Origin: Camellia lanceoleosa
Taxonomy: Eukaryota; Streptophyta; Magnoliopsida; Ericales; Theaceae
Length of the DNA stretch: 64,000 nt
Direction: 5' to 3'
Assembly (NCBI GenBank): GCA_025200525.1
Contig: CM045763.1
Location: 154,758,246-154,822,245 of the forward strand
In this document: one piece after another, positions 1 through 12,440 of the stretch
Layout of the letters: every line of letters starts with the position of its first letter
How positions within the stretch are numbered: the stretch's first letter is position 1
Made by a program: the position numbers and the translations under genes
Notes under the pieces: model-generated
Database searches by the model: none
What the model saw: only the letters and a program-made list of their open reading frames with translations
Told to the model about the DNA's origin: nothing

Positions 1-1375
1 TATTCGGCCCAAACGTATCGTTCAAGCATGGTGCTCCAAATTCAAAGGCTTTTCTTTTTTGTTGGCCAATCGTGATATCCACAAAGGGTGCTCTGAATTC
101 AGAGGCTTATCGGCCCAACCATGTCATTCACGCATTGGGCTCCAAATTCAGAGGCTTGTTGTGTTGGCCAATCATGATATCCACGAAGGGCGCTCCAAAT
201 TCGGAGGCTTATTCAGCCCAAATGTGTCAATCACGCATGGGGCTCCGAATTCGGAGGCTTTTCTTTTTTGTTGGCCAGTCGTGATATCCATGAAGGGCGC
301 TCCGAATTCAAAGGCTTCTCGGCCCAAACGTGTTATTCACGCATGGGGCTCTGAATTCGAAGGCTTTTTGTGTTGGCCAATTATGATATCCATGAAGGGC
401 ACTCCGAATTCGGAGGCTTATTCGACCTAAACATGTCATTTATGTATGGGGCTTCGAATTCGGAGGCTTTTCTTTTGTTGGCCAATCGTGACATCCATGA
501 AGGGTGCTCCAAATTCGGAGGCTTATTCGGCCTAAACGTGTTATTCACGCATGGGGCTCCAAATTCGGAGGCTTTTTGTGTTGGCCAATCATGATATCCA
601 TGAAGGGCGCTCTGAATTCGAAGGCTTATGTGGCCCAAACGTGTCATTCACGGATGGTGCTTCGAATTCGGTGGCTTTTTGTTTTTGGCCAATCGTGATA
701 TCCACGAAAGGCACTCTGAATTCAAAGGCTTATTCGGCCCAAACGTGTTATTAACGGACGGAGCTCCAAATTCGAAGGCTTTTCGTTTTGGTTGGCCAAT
801 CGTGATATCCATGAAGGGCGCTCAGAATCAGAGGCTTATTCGGCCCAAACATGTCATTCACGCATGGGGCTTCAAATTCGAAGGCTTTTTGTGTTGGCGA
901 ATCGTGATAGCCACGAAGGGCCCTCCAAATTCGGAGGCTTATTCGGCCCAAATGTGTCGTTCACGCATGAGGCTCCGAATTCGGAGGCTTTTCTTTTTTA
1001 TTGGCCAATCATGATATCCACAAAGGGCGCTCTGAATTTAGAGTCTTATCGGCCCAAAGATGTCATTCATGCATGGGGCTCTAAATTTGGAGGCTTTTTG
1101 TGTTGGCCAATCGTGATATCGACGAAGGGCGCTCCGAATTTGGAGGCTTATTTAGCCTAAACGTGTCATTCACACATCGGGCTCCGAATTCGGAAGCTTT
1201 TTTTTTTTTGTTGGCCAGTCATGATATTCACAAAGGGCGCTTCGAATTCAAAGGCTTATTGGCCCAAACATGTTATTCATGCATGGGGCTCCAAATTCAG
1301 AGGCTTTTTGTGTTGGCGAATCATGATATCCACGAAGGGCGCTTCGAATTCGGAGGCTTATTTGGCCCAAATGCA
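1..1375. repeat. Tandem satellite-like array, ~104-bp monomer, ~209-bp dimer
   Basis: Thirteen copies of a unit containing GTTGGCC(A/G)ATC start near 62, 163, 270, 372, 477, 580, 684, 791, 893, 1000, 1102, 1210 and 1312. The spacing alternates between about 102 and 107 bp, so the true higher-order unit is about 209 bp: one half has a T-rich TTTTCTTTTTTG spacer, the other TTTTTGTG. Each 104-bp monomer also contains two ~51-bp halves sharing GGGCGCTCCGAATTCGGAGGC. The array is cut by the window start. Long forward reading frames cross it in all three frames, but they only reflect the stop-poor repeat. Confidence 0.93.
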
Positions 1376-2110
1376 TTTTGTATGTATTGCATTAGTCACT
1401 TCCATATTAGAGCATGCATTTTTCTAACTATTTTTTCTATTTTGGCTTGCCTCGGTTGAGTATTAGGTGAGCATTTTTGCTTTAGCATATTTATGTATGT
1501 TAGTGTTGCTATATCAAGCATATTTACCATGAGGCTAAGTGCTTATTTGATACACCTCTTGATTGCCTGTGGATAAAGGCTATGTCGACTAAATTGGGAT
1601 GATTTGGTTAATGTACATGTGAGCTTGCTTTTTTAAGTAGCACATATCCAAAACTCTTTTCAAACAAAGTGGGTGACTTAGTCTATACTTGTGTACCTTA
1701 CATGGTAAGCTAGCATTAATAATCAGAACAAGAGCATATGCTATCCATAAAAATCACATCATGATCGGGTGAGTCTCATACCTAAGTTCCTGAGCCAAGA
1801 CACTTTGGTTATGACGAACACGTGGCCTTTGGCACGAGTCAGAGGTTTCCTAAATTTTTCAAAAATATTTAGGTAGCGATTCTGAAATCTAGCAATGCAG
1901 TCCATTTTTGACATTTCTGATTGTAAATTGATTTTCCAAAGATTTACCGAATTTGGACTCTCATTTGTTTAATCTGTTTCACATTGCCCTTGTGAAACCA
2001 GATTAAGAACCACGGGAGTTCGAACTGTAGGGCTATCGTATCCAAGGAGATTAAACCCCTCCAAGGAGCACGAAAAACCAGTTACAGGCATCTTTTGTAA
2101 TATTCTCAAG
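1376..2110 (+). mobile_element. Decayed 3' part of an Ogre-like LTR
   Basis: This segment is collinear with 14290-15110 of the Ogre-like solo LTR. Shared blocks include TTACCATGAGGCTA, GACACGTGGCCTT, TTTCCTAAATTT, ATTTAGGTGGCGACTCT (here AGGTAGCGATTCT) and CAGATTAAGAACCA. The two copies diverge by many substitutions and indels. I cannot find a matching terminus or TSD, so this is a fragment. The tandem array directly to its left has no counterpart in the other LTR copy. Confidence 0.75.
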
Positions 2111-2328
2111 AGAGTTAATGAAAGAATGAAATATTATTGGTTTTCCACACATTTAGCTCACTTTATGGGATTATCTATTATTGATTATTTTGGGGCGTTA
2201 CATAGTATTAAAAAATTTATCAATTTTGCTGGATAGAATATCTATTAAAATCTAATCCAAATAACAAAAAATTATAATCAAACAATAAATTGTGATTCTA
2301 ATAGATTAATAAATTATAAACTGGCCAA

Positions 2329-3620
2329 TCAAACCAAAACAAACCAAGTCTTAAATTCTATCAAATGGGGTCGATTACATGAATCCTTCTTTTCTATGAC
2401 TCCATCAAAGGCCATTTGGTTAGTCAAATTAAGAAAATTCATATCTCTATTTACTACACTAGCCCACGTCAATCTAGGTAAGCCTTTACCCTTAATACTT
2501 CTCTCTACTGTCACTGTATTGCATCTCATCACTATTGCCTCTGTTAGTCTCCGTTGTATATAACCAAACTACCTCAATCTATTCTCTCTCAGCTTATCTT
2601 TTATCAGTGCTACTCATATTCCCTCACGAATATACTCATTCCTAGCTCTGCCTTTTCTAGTCTTGCCATACATCCACCTTTATATCCTTATCTCAACAAC
2701 ACTCATCTTATCTACATGTTGTTTCTTAGTTACCTAACATTCCGTCTCATACAACATCGTTGGTCTAATAGCCATTCTATAGAATTTTTTTATTAATCTA
2801 GTGGGTACTCGTTTATCGGATAGTACCTCAAACGCACTCTTCCATTTAAGCCACTCCGCCTTAACTCTATGGACCACATCCGTTCTAATCTCCCAAACTG
2901 TTGTGATAATTGACCCTAAATAACGAAAAATTTCACTCTTATGTAGTTCTTAGTTCTCAGTCCTCACTTCTCCTCTATTTCTATTATTACTATTACAAAA
3001 ATTACACTCCATATTCTCTATCTTATTAGTTCTGCTTATCATGAATACTTTAGATTCAAGTGCTTCTCTCCAAGTCTCCAACTTAGTGTTAACTCATTCT
3101 CTAATCTCATCCACTAACAGGATATCATCTACAAAAAACATGCACCATGGGACATCATCCTGAATATTTCTCATCAACTCATTATAACTAAAGCAAAAAG
3201 ATAAGGACTTAAGAGTGATTCCTGGTATAACCCCGCAATAATTGGAAATTCACTTGTCTCTTCAGCAGCCGATCTAATAGTGGTCACCACACTTTTATAC
3301 ATGTCCCTAATCACATCAATGTAATCTTTTGTTAGCCTTTTCTTCTCTAATACCCACCAGATTATATCCCGAGGTACTCTATCATTTGCTTTCTCAAGAT
3401 CGATAAAAACCATATGAATGTCTATTTTCTTTTCTCTGTACTTTTCTATTACTCTTCTCAAAAAATGGATTGATTTCATTGTTGACATACCAGGCATAAA
3501 TCTAAATTGATTCTATCACACCTTTGCTATATCTCGTAATGGACGTTCCATCACTCTCTCATATACTTTCATTGTATGACACATCAACTTAATTCATTTA
3601 TATTCTAGCCAATCAAATAG
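2329..3620 (-). pseudogene. LINE reverse transcriptase relic
   Basis: Minus-strand remnant of a plant non-LTR retrotransposon ORF2. The fragment at 3174-3497 reads as the reverse transcriptase core: HMVFIDLEKANDRVPRD holds the first catalytic Asp block, and LYQESLLSPYLFALV corresponds to the usual GxxQGSxLSPYLF block. Downstream the FVDD form of the catalytic box is at 3124-3135. Near 2700-2790 is the post-RT block resembling YRxAIRPxMLYGTECW, and at 2329-2532 the C-terminal GKGLPRLTWASVVNRDM block typical of plant LINE ORF2 ends. Stops and frameshifts separate the pieces. The endonuclease half and any poly(A) tail are not seen. Domain order is correct for one element lost at its 5' end. Confidence 0.88.
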
Positions 3621-3754
3621 AACCAAAATGAAACAATGTGTTAGCCACCAATGTGGATGTTGACTTAGCTTAGTTTGATATTTTTTGGAGTGAAGATGAT
3701 TTTGTCGTGGTATAGAAAAAGCAATAGGAATTTAAAAGTGGGCTTGTTTGGTAC

Positions 3755-4619
3755 TGAGAGACCAATTTATGCCAAACAAATGGACCGAGCTAAACCTAAG
3801 GCAGACCTTCGTTTTGGACTGCACAACCCGATTTGCTCATCTAGGATGTTGGATCATGTTGGGCGATGAACGTGAATTGCGGGCCAAGCCAAGCACACGA
3901 CTTGGTGATGGGCCAGGCTAGCCTGGAATTAGGCTGTCAACATGAACCATACTGAACAAAGAATAAGCCACAAGTATGGACTGGGCTAGGCTAAGATGGG
4001 ATTGCTTCTTGAGATCGAGCTAAAGCGAGAGCTACGCGGATGGCGAACTATGAGGATTTCAACTAGACTAGACACAAAGAGTCCAGACGGTTGGGCCAAG
4101 CTATAGAAATAGTAGAATAGCTGACCTAGATTAGCCCAATCAAACGTAGCATAAGTGAAATTGAGCCAAGTAGTTGCTCGATGAGTGCATCCCACGTGGC
4201 CCAATGAAATAAGGAGAGGAATCCACTCAAGGTATGCATCAATACCGTATGGTGGTTTGAACAATGTTGTTTAGCAGTATTGACGTGTACACGTGTAGGC
4301 AGCACAACCACGTGTCCAACAAAGAATGATAGAAGTAGTGTGTGCACAACCTTGGGAGGCAAGGCAGTAGCCTAGATAAGGCGCACGACCTCACACTCAG
4401 AAAGAGGTAAGCGAATTCTAATGACTATCTGTCTTTCTCTATATATATATTCCTTCTCTCTCTAAAGGGTGCTAACTTGACCATCGGAGGGGTTTTCTAG
4501 CTACACACCAACCTGGTAGCTCACCGTCGTTGTGCTTTTAGGAAGTAAAATGCTGTTTGGAACAAAGCAAGCTTGGTAACATGGTGTAAAGGTGACGACG
4601 AGTATTTACTTCCTGTACA
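3755..4619 (+). repeat. 5' LTR of the gag-only gypsy element (865 bp)
   Basis: Begins TGAGAGACCAATTTATGCC and ends TTCCTGTACA. It matches the interrupted copy at 9041-9063 plus 15765-16641 over its whole length, for example CAACCCGATTTGCTCATC. It is followed two bases later by a primer-binding site. Substitutions and small indels between the copies point to an old insertion. Confidence 0.9.
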
Positions 4620-4620
4620 A

Positions 4621-4639
4621 TTGGCGCCATCTGTGGGAA
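4621..4639 (+). other. Primer-binding site of the gag-only gypsy element
   Basis: TTGGCGCCATCTGTGGGAA lies two bases inside the 5' LTR end. It matches the TTGGCGCCGTCTGTGGGAA consensus common to plant Ty3/gypsy elements of the Tat type. This position fixes the LTR end and the + orientation. Confidence 0.85.
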
Positions 4640-4686
4640 TCTTAACATTCAAAAACTTGTCTCTGAAACTTTTCTGATCAACTTCA

Positions 4687-6430
4687 ATGGCGAACAACAA
4701 TGACGTTCCGATGTCCATCTTCGATGGCATTACACCAGAGTTTATCTGGCGACATGTTAACTTGCCCGTTATTCCAACGATGGCTGGTTTGGAGACCTCC
4801 ACACGAGAGTTACCTAGAGACATCCAAGACAAATGCGCAAGGAGTTCTGAGCACTCACTAAGCCTAGATGGGCACTGCCAATGATGAAAGTCGCACACTC
4901 AGCACCTAGAGAGCAAGCTAAGGGATCATGATGCCATCATTCAAAGAATGACGATAGAGATTGAGGCTATAAAGTGACAGCTAAAAGGGAAGGGTGCCGT
5001 TGGAGTGGGAAACCATGATGAGTGCACCCAATCTCATCACTCAGGCAGTCGGAGTCAGCAAGAGATACACTCACTTTCTATCACCAGGAGTTACAGAGGT
5101 GGCAATTCCGTATTGTTAGCAGAGAGGTCCTATACTCAAGACAATAGCTACAACCCCTCGTATCCAGCGCCAACATCGGGATACTTATACTCCACTAGTT
5201 CGGAGGACATGAGGGACATCTTGAAGGAATAAGCGCATGGAAGGGAGGCCCCAAGGGCACCGATGCTACAAAGGTTGGCTCATAGAGTTCATGCAACAGA
5301 GACGGTTGTCGTACCGTCATCGCGTCCAGAGGTGAATTTTTCGGCAAACAGAGACTTGGTGAGGCTAAGCGCTACGCCTTTTTCCCCTGAGATTGAGAAT
5401 ACACTACTTCCCGCCAATTTTCACCTGCCAAAATTTATGCTCCATGACGGAAAGACAGACCCGTACATATACATTAGCCATTATCGATAGGTTATGGCTG
5501 GGCTTAAACGGAATGATGCCCTGATGTGCCTTATTTTCCCGTCAAGTTTGGATGAACTGGGCCTAAAATGGTTCGAGAGGTTACTAGAGGAGAGCGTCGA
5601 GAGCTGGCAACAGTTAGCCATGGCATTCATTACAAAATTCAAAATGAACACCAAGACACCAAAAGAAGTCGATCATCTTTTGGCCGTGAAAATGGAATCG
5701 AGCAATTCATTGAAGGTGTACAACACCAAATACTGGAAAACCTACAACGAGATCCTTGATTGCCCCCACAGACTTGACAATCGCTTATAATAAGAGCGGT
5801 CTTCCAGTTGGACATAGACTGAGAGACTTGTTCACAATGAATTAGCTCACGACAATGGAGATGTTGATGCAAAAGATCAATAAACACATCTGAGTTGAGA
5901 ATGATGCATTCGTAGCTACCGAGAAGACAAATCAAGTAGCTGTGGATAAAAGAGGTACAAGGAAGGTCCATTCAGTCGGACAAGATGATAACCGCCATAA
6001 TAACCGTGGAAGAGATCAAAACTGCAATAATTGGGATAAGAGCTGCAACAATAATCAGGATAACAACCCTGGCAACGCAGAGGATGATGCCAAAAGAAAG
6101 TTGAAGGCACGAACTGGCATTACTACAGCTTTCAAAATACCGATTTATCGCTTCTTGAACGAAATTCGCGACGAGGCATACTTCCGGTAGCCCGCCAAGC
6201 TAGAGAACACTCAGAGAGTGTTCAATCTAAGATACCATTGCATCTTTCGTGATGAGAGAGGGCACCAAATAGAAGATTGCATGTTGCTCAAACTACACTT
6301 TGAAAAGTTGGTGGCTGTAAGGCATTTGAATAGCTACAATGATGAAGGGGTCAGGGCGACTCCTCAAGAGCAGACCTTGCCAAATGGCCTGATAAACAAA
6401 TACGTCCCTCCTCAAGGAGTGATCGATTAA
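4687..6430 (+). pseudogene. gag: Gypsy gag polyprotein, broken
   Basis: Capsid-type Gag of a Ty3/gypsy element, which would package element RNA in cytoplasmic particles. The first ATG (4687) opens MANNNDVPMSIFDG shortly after the primer-binding site, as expected for gag. The retrotransposon-gag domain lies at about 5390-5790: HLPKFMLHDGKTDPYIYISHY, a stop, then LGLKWFERL and WQQLAMAFITKFKM. A basic Asn-rich stretch follows (5942-6060), then a zinc-knuckle-like segment near 6230-6290 (YHCIFRDERGHQIEDC). In-frame stops near 4882, 5230, 5488, 5788 and 6188 divide it. No protease follows; the frame ends at 6430 and the sequence passes into tandem repeats. Confidence 0.85.
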
Positions 6431-6689
6431 AGAGATTTGGGGAGATCAGTTTTGGACAACGTCAATAAGAAGACTGAGGAAAAGGGGCATAAAACTCACA
6501 AGAAATAAATGGTCGATCTATTCTTAAAATGTGGAACACTGACAATCTGAAGTTTTATTTTTAGTTCTACTTTTGTAACCCTTTCCACTATTGATGTAAT
6601 GAAACAAGTAGACCGTTTTTTTGAAAATTGTTGTATTTTTGCCTCAACGAAAAGATTTAGCACAGTTTAAGGGACAACTGATGATTATT

Positions 6690-7970
6690 TTGATGGAAAG
6701 ACCAGAATTCTTTGCCAGACTGATTTTGCTCAGCAAGATGAAAGTTGGTGTTTTGTTCAACTTTGGAATTCCTTGCCGAGCTGATTTTGTTCGACAAGAG
6801 GTTTGTTGATGGTTTTGATCAACTTTGGAACTCCTTATCAGGCTGATTTTGCTCAGGAATATGAAATTTGATGCTTTGTTCAACTTTGGAATCGCTTGCT
6901 GAGCTGAATTTGCTCGCTAAGAAGTAAATTGCTGAACTAGTTTTCCTTGTCAACTTTAGAATTCCTTGCCAAGCTAGTTTTGCTCGCTAAAAAGTAAGTT
7001 ATCGAGCCAACTTTGCTTGCCAACTATAGAATTCCTTGTGGAGTTGATTTTGCTCGACAAGATGAAAATTGGAGTTTTGTTCAACTTTGGAATACCTTGT
7101 TAAGCTAATTTTCTCGCCAAGAAGTCTTGCCAAGTTGATTTTGCTAGCCAAGAATTAAATTGCCGAGCTAATTTTGCTTGCCAAGAAACAAGTTGCCGAG
7201 CTAAAGTTTGCTCACCATCTTTAAAATTTCTTCGCAAGCTGATTTTTCTTATCAAGAAGTCTTATTGAGCTGATTTTGCTCACTAACTTTAGAATTCCTT
7301 ACTGAGTAGATTTTGCTCGCCAAAAAGTCTTGCCGATTTGACTTTGCTCGCCAGCTTTTAAATTCCTTGCCGAGCTAATTTTGCTCACCAAGAAGTCTTT
7401 CTGAGTTGGTTTTGCTAGCCAAGAAGTAAGTTGCCGAGCTAACTTTGTTCGCCAACTTTGAGATTCCTTACCAAGCTGATTTTGCTTAGCAAGAAGTCTT
7501 GTTAAGCCAATTTTGCTCGTCTAGAAGTTGTTGCATAGATTTTGCTCACCAAGAAGTCTTATCGACCTGACTTTGCTCAATAACTTTAGAATTTCTTGCC
7601 AAGCAAATTTTACTCGCCAAGAAGTCTTGTCGAGCTAATTTTGCTCCCCAACATTAGAATTCTCTGTCGAGCTGATTTTGCTTGCCAAGAAGTAAGTTGC
7701 CAAACTGATTTTCCTCACCAACTTTAGAATTCCTTGCCGAGCAGATTTTGCTCGCCAAGAAGTCTTGCTAAGCTGACTTTGCTCGCCAACTTTAGAATTC
7801 CTTGTCGAGTTTATTTTGCTCGCTCAAAAGTAAGTCACCAAGCTATTTTGCTCGCCGAGAAGTAAGTTGCTAAGCTAAGCTGGTTTTACTCTCCAAGAAG
7901 TTGTTGCGCTAATTTGGCTCACCAAGGAAATTGTTGAGCTAACTTTGCTTACTAAGAAGGTGCCCAGCCG
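6690..7970 (+). repeat. Internal tandem repeat, ~31-36 bp units in ~62-65 bp pairs
   Basis: Dozens of imperfect copies of GAGCTGATTTTGCTCGCCAA, alternating AAGAAGTCTTGCC and CTTTAGAATTCCTTGCC spacers. AACTTTAGAATTCC recurs about every 62 bp in the best-preserved part (around 7727 and 7789). The array starts about 260 bp after the gag end and occupies the place where pol would normally lie. Copy divergence is high, so the array is old. Confidence 0.9.
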
Positions 7971-9040
7971 ATTCTCGGTAGAAAATTAATGATTTGTTCA
8001 GTCAAAGAGAATTATAATTGAGCAGTGGACATGGTCCAAGGGCAATCTATTTATCCTAGGTCATTACTTTGCCTTTGTAAGTTAAGGCAGGAACCCAGAC
8101 TAGGGTGAAGTTGTAGGATCGATCTCAATAACTTGATATTTGTCTATACTACACAGTCAACATCATGCATTGTTTGTTTGGTTGACACTTGCATATCATT
8201 TGCAAGGTCAACATCCAAGCTCCATTTGCCTGGTTGACGTCAAAGCACCAATTTCCTGGTCCAACTTGTTAAAACACTATTTGCAAGGTCTGTTTGCAAG
8301 GTTGCAAGAATCAAGCCCAACGAAGTTTGTGTGCATGGTCTATTTACAAGATTTGCTTGCATGGTCCGTTTGCAAGGTCACTAAAGATAAGCCTAGCAAA
8401 GGCAAGCCCATGATAGCAAGTGTTAGGCTATAGTGGTTCGTGACCAAGCAATAACTCATGACCGAGATGGCGATGAAGCAAATCAAATTAATGCCAATCA
8501 AGTTGTGAGATCGCTAATTGCAACCAGTCGAGCTAAAGAGCAAAAGAGTTAGAATAAGCTCTGCTTGCCCAACTCTACCGACCAATCGCTAAGATCAAGA
8601 TACATAGTCAACCATTCTACTCTTAGGCAAGAACAATTCATCCTCCAAGTGGTGGGACCAAGAAACCAAGCATGGCAATAAAGACATGCCCACCGAAGCA
8701 TTAACAAGCAAGTTATAAAATCAACAACGTTACACGACACCTAGACTTGGAAAATGATGAATAGTGAAAGGCTTGGAATATATGTATCACCTATATTTAG
8801 GCAAAGGGGACAAGGCGCCCATTTTTGAAATTTGGGGACTTAATGCAGAAGCTAGGATGGTTACATGGAACCAATGAAGACGTGACATGTGTCTAGGATG
8901 TGATGGGGTGTCAGCATGATAGGTGAAAGGTTAGACGGTTGCAAGATTAAGGCAGCCAGACTCAAGAATCAAGCATGAGTTTAGCTCGATAAAGAGAGGT
9001 AATCCTAGTCATGTTGAAGGAGATGGAATTAAAGGGCAAT
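7971..9040 (+). other. Internal non-coding region of the gag-only element
   Basis: No domain is recognisable. Around 8140-8400 there are short imperfect repeats of TTTGCAAGGTC and GGTTGAC. The region ends with the purine-rich stretch GGAATTAAAGGGCAAT directly before the TGAGAGGGC start of the 3' LTR at 9041; this is the probable polypurine tract. Nothing else is seen. Confidence 0.6.
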
Positions 9041-11799
9041 TGAGAGGGCAATTTATGCCGAACTGTGATGCCCCAAAAATATAACAATAAAACCATGTCA
9101 CAATATTAATTAAATGGCAACATGTGCTGAAGTAATTATCTTTCATTCATATGATTCCATTGTACAAAAGATAACACTTGCAGTTATACATTCATAAGTC
9201 CTAACCCTAAATCCATAGCTTGTGCCACAGATTAATGATATGAAATAAAAGTTAAACAGATAATTAAATGCCCTAATGGCTAAAAGGTGAGTTTAAACTC
9301 AATACAAATAAAGCCCTAGGCTTGTACAAAATAAATACAACAAAAACAAAACAAGAAGCTCTTAGCTCCAAGTGCTCCCAAGCTACGGCCTTGGCGGAGG
9401 CATATCTTCAACACTTGAAAATGGTTTTCACATAGGTTGAGCCAAAGCCCAGTAGAGATATTCTAACATAGTATATGAATCTTAACAAAGCTATAAGGCG
9501 AATGCATATGCAATGCTCGTGCCAAAATATTTTATATCTCTTTCTAAAACTATGCAATGCTAGGCTTATATCACAATTCACAAAAATATTTCATTTACAA
9601 TAGAAAATAGGGTAGTGGATATAACACTAGGAATCTCTAGGTAAGTATCTACAAGTAGGCTATACAAGTACTACCAATTACCATTTTTACCAATACTAAC
9701 CGAAAGGGTCGACACCTAACCGCACGGGTTTCTAGACTTTCACCAAAGGCACACAGGCCAACATAATACCACAATCACACCTCTTATCCAGATTCACCAA
9801 GGTATTCACCTTTTTTTTTTTTTTCTAAAAAACAACATACGTTTTCAATGTGTTAAGTATGCAACAATTAATGCTCAATGCAAATGGATGAGAAATTAGT
9901 TTTAATTCTCCTAATTCTCATACAATTTCTACAACAATCATAGCTATCTTCCACCGATAGCCCAAACAGATATCTCTAAACAGCTAGATAATTTCCAATA
10001 AAGATAAACTTTCTAAAACTTCAAGATGGGAGTGATAATGCATATCCAACTCCACTATCATCATCATCATCATTCCAGTTTCATAAAAGCCAACATCATT
10101 TCTATTTTCTCTTTACAAAATCAAATATTCGCATTTTAGGGCAAAATCCCCCTTTTCTTTATAAATCAATTCCAAGGAAAAAAAATCTACCATTTCATCA
10201 CAACTCAACCACATTTAAAAACCCACAATCACATTCAAGAATTCATTTGAAAACCCCTCTTTTTTATTTTTAAACCAATGCCCTAGATTTTGTTCAAAAA
10301 TCTCCAAATCACTATACTGTTTAAAAAATCAAATAACCAAGTTGAAAACCATACAAAAGTGGAGAAATCTCTACCTCAAAGCTAGAAGACAAGAGAGAGA
10401 GAGAGAGTGGAGAAACCTTGACGAAGCCAAAAACCAACTTTATTCCGATTAAAATGAAGTTCTAGGTAAGCTCTACCTTTTTATCAAATGGACTAGGTGT
10501 AGACACCCCATTTTTGACCGACATTAAGACTCAGACGTCACCAATTGAGCGCTCGATGATGTTGCATATTGTGCTCGTTCTGAAGTTGCGAAGTTACGGC
10601 TGCGAGCCTTGCCTCCGGACTTCCGGACTCTTTTGTGCCTTACCTCGATTTGCGAACCGGGTCCCGTTTTCTCCGTTTTCTCTTTCCGAAGGGAGAGAGA
10701 GGTCTCGTAGATCATCTCTCAATGGTTGTAGGCTACGTTTTGTGGTCGTAGGCCATTTTTCTCGCTTTGGAATTTGTCGTCAAGAGTGTGCCTCGGTTCA
10801 GGACCGCTTAACCACCTCCGTTTGCTCCGATTTTTGGCACACACCTTATTTCCTCCCTTTTGAGGGACACTGTGCCTCGACAGACCAACTTCTTGGTCAA
10901 ACGCCACCTCTGGTGCTTAATAGTCAGTTTTCGGGGCCCCAGGCCGCGCGTTTCGGCCCCCGAACCTTCGTTTTGCATCGGTTTGGGTTTATTTTTGGCG
11001 GAGACCTTATTTTCATTGTTAGGAAGGTTGTAGAAGGGTGGGAGGCCATAAATTGTTCTGAAGACCAGCTTTATTCTTTCATCGCTCTTCATCGCCCGTT
11101 TTCTTCACTAGAAAGCTGACTTTTTCCATCCCCAGGCCACTTTTTCTGACTTTCCACCACACCATTTTGTTGTACACACCTGGGAGGCCACCAATATGGA
11201 TAGGCCGGCCATCAATTGTTCTTGACCCTTTTGAACCCCTCTAAAAAGTTGATTTTTCTCTCTCCTGGGTTACATTTTCTGGGTTTTGACCATACAGCTG
11301 TGTTGTACACACATGGGAGGCGACCTTTTTGGGGTGGCTGCCACTATTTTCTTGGACCTTTGCTGGCCGGCTAGCAGGGAGGTGACAAGCCACTGAACCT
11401 CTTGAACCTGGCTGGCCAAATTTCTCTCTCTTGGTGCATGCCAGTTGTGCCAGCTATTTTGCACCAGACCCCTGCCCGAAGGTCTGCCTTTTAGGGGGGG
11501 ATTTGAATTTGTTCCCCCCCCCTTTTGTTTCACTCCTTCTCCTCTATAAATCCAGCACCCCACCTCCATTTCTAAGGGTTAGAAACCAGCTAAGGCACCT
11601 ATATACATACTCCCTCTATATCTACACTTCAACCCTCCAAACCCTAAGATTCTTGCACCATTTGCACTACAACCCATAGCACCACACCACCATCATCCAT
11701 TCCAGCCCCTTGGAAGTCATTTGTAGAGGTTGAAAGCTCATTTCCTTGGACCAAAGGCTGCTAGAGGTTGGCTCTACAAGGGTAAGCTCCTATTTTCCC

Positions 11800-12440
11800 T
11801 TTTTTTTGCACTATTTTGTTCTATATCTTAGCCCATTTTTCTTGCATTTTTGGGCTCCGACCCAAACTGAAAATAGTGTTATTTTGAGCTCATATTCATG
11901 TTTGATCAAGGACTTTTCTCTCTTTGAGGCCATCTGCTGCCCCTTTCCCTTTATCTCTCTTTTAGGGCTATTTCTTGCTTGATATATTAGCCCTATTTGT
12001 AAGCATTTCTGAGCTTCAAGAAAAACTGTAAAGTGTCTTATTTTGAGCCCCTCTTCAACTTTTTTAAAGGGCTATTTGATGTTTGAGGCTACCTACTGCC
12101 TCTTGCCCTTTATCTCTCTTTTAGGGCCATTTTTGCATCATATTGTAGCCTTACTTGTGATCATATTCGAGGTTTGTCATAAAATGTGAAGTATCTTTTT
12201 TTGAGCTCCTCTTCAACTTTGTTGAAGGGATCTTTTCTGTTTGAGGTCTTTTGCTTCCCTGTTTGTTCAATCTCTTTTTTAGGGTTGTTTTTGCATGGTA
12301 CATTAGCCTTATTTGTGAGCCTTTTTGGACCTCGACCTAAACTAAAAAAAAGTCTTTTTTTGGTATCATCTTCATGTTTGATTAAGGTCTATTCTCTGTT
12401 TGGAGTCATCTCCCCCTATGCATGCTTCATTCTTTCATGA
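11800..12440 (+). repeat. Minisatellite inside the Ogre-like LTR, ~159 bp x 4
   Basis: Four imperfect units are marked by (T)TTTTGAGC(T/C)C after an AAACTGAAAA-type block at about 11850, 12009, 12169 and 12327. Each contains TTTAGGGCTATTT-type and CTCTTCAACTTT-type stretches. The period is 158-160 bp. Confidence 0.8.

Noticed and set aside
1..1375. CRISPR-like regular spacing of a conserved repeat
   Set aside because: Plant nuclear DNA; the spacers are themselves repeats, there are no cas genes, and the structure is a dimeric tandem satellite.
59..1460. Many overlapping forward reading frames (up to 128 codons) across the 5' array
   Set aside because: They follow a stop-poor tandem repeat in all three frames; the ~209-bp period is not a multiple of 3, so no frame is maintained, and there is no domain.
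10514..11119. 201-codon reading frame in the Ogre-like LTR
   Set aside because: It lies wholly inside a solo LTR and has no recognisable domain; GC-richer LTR sequence gives such frames by chance.
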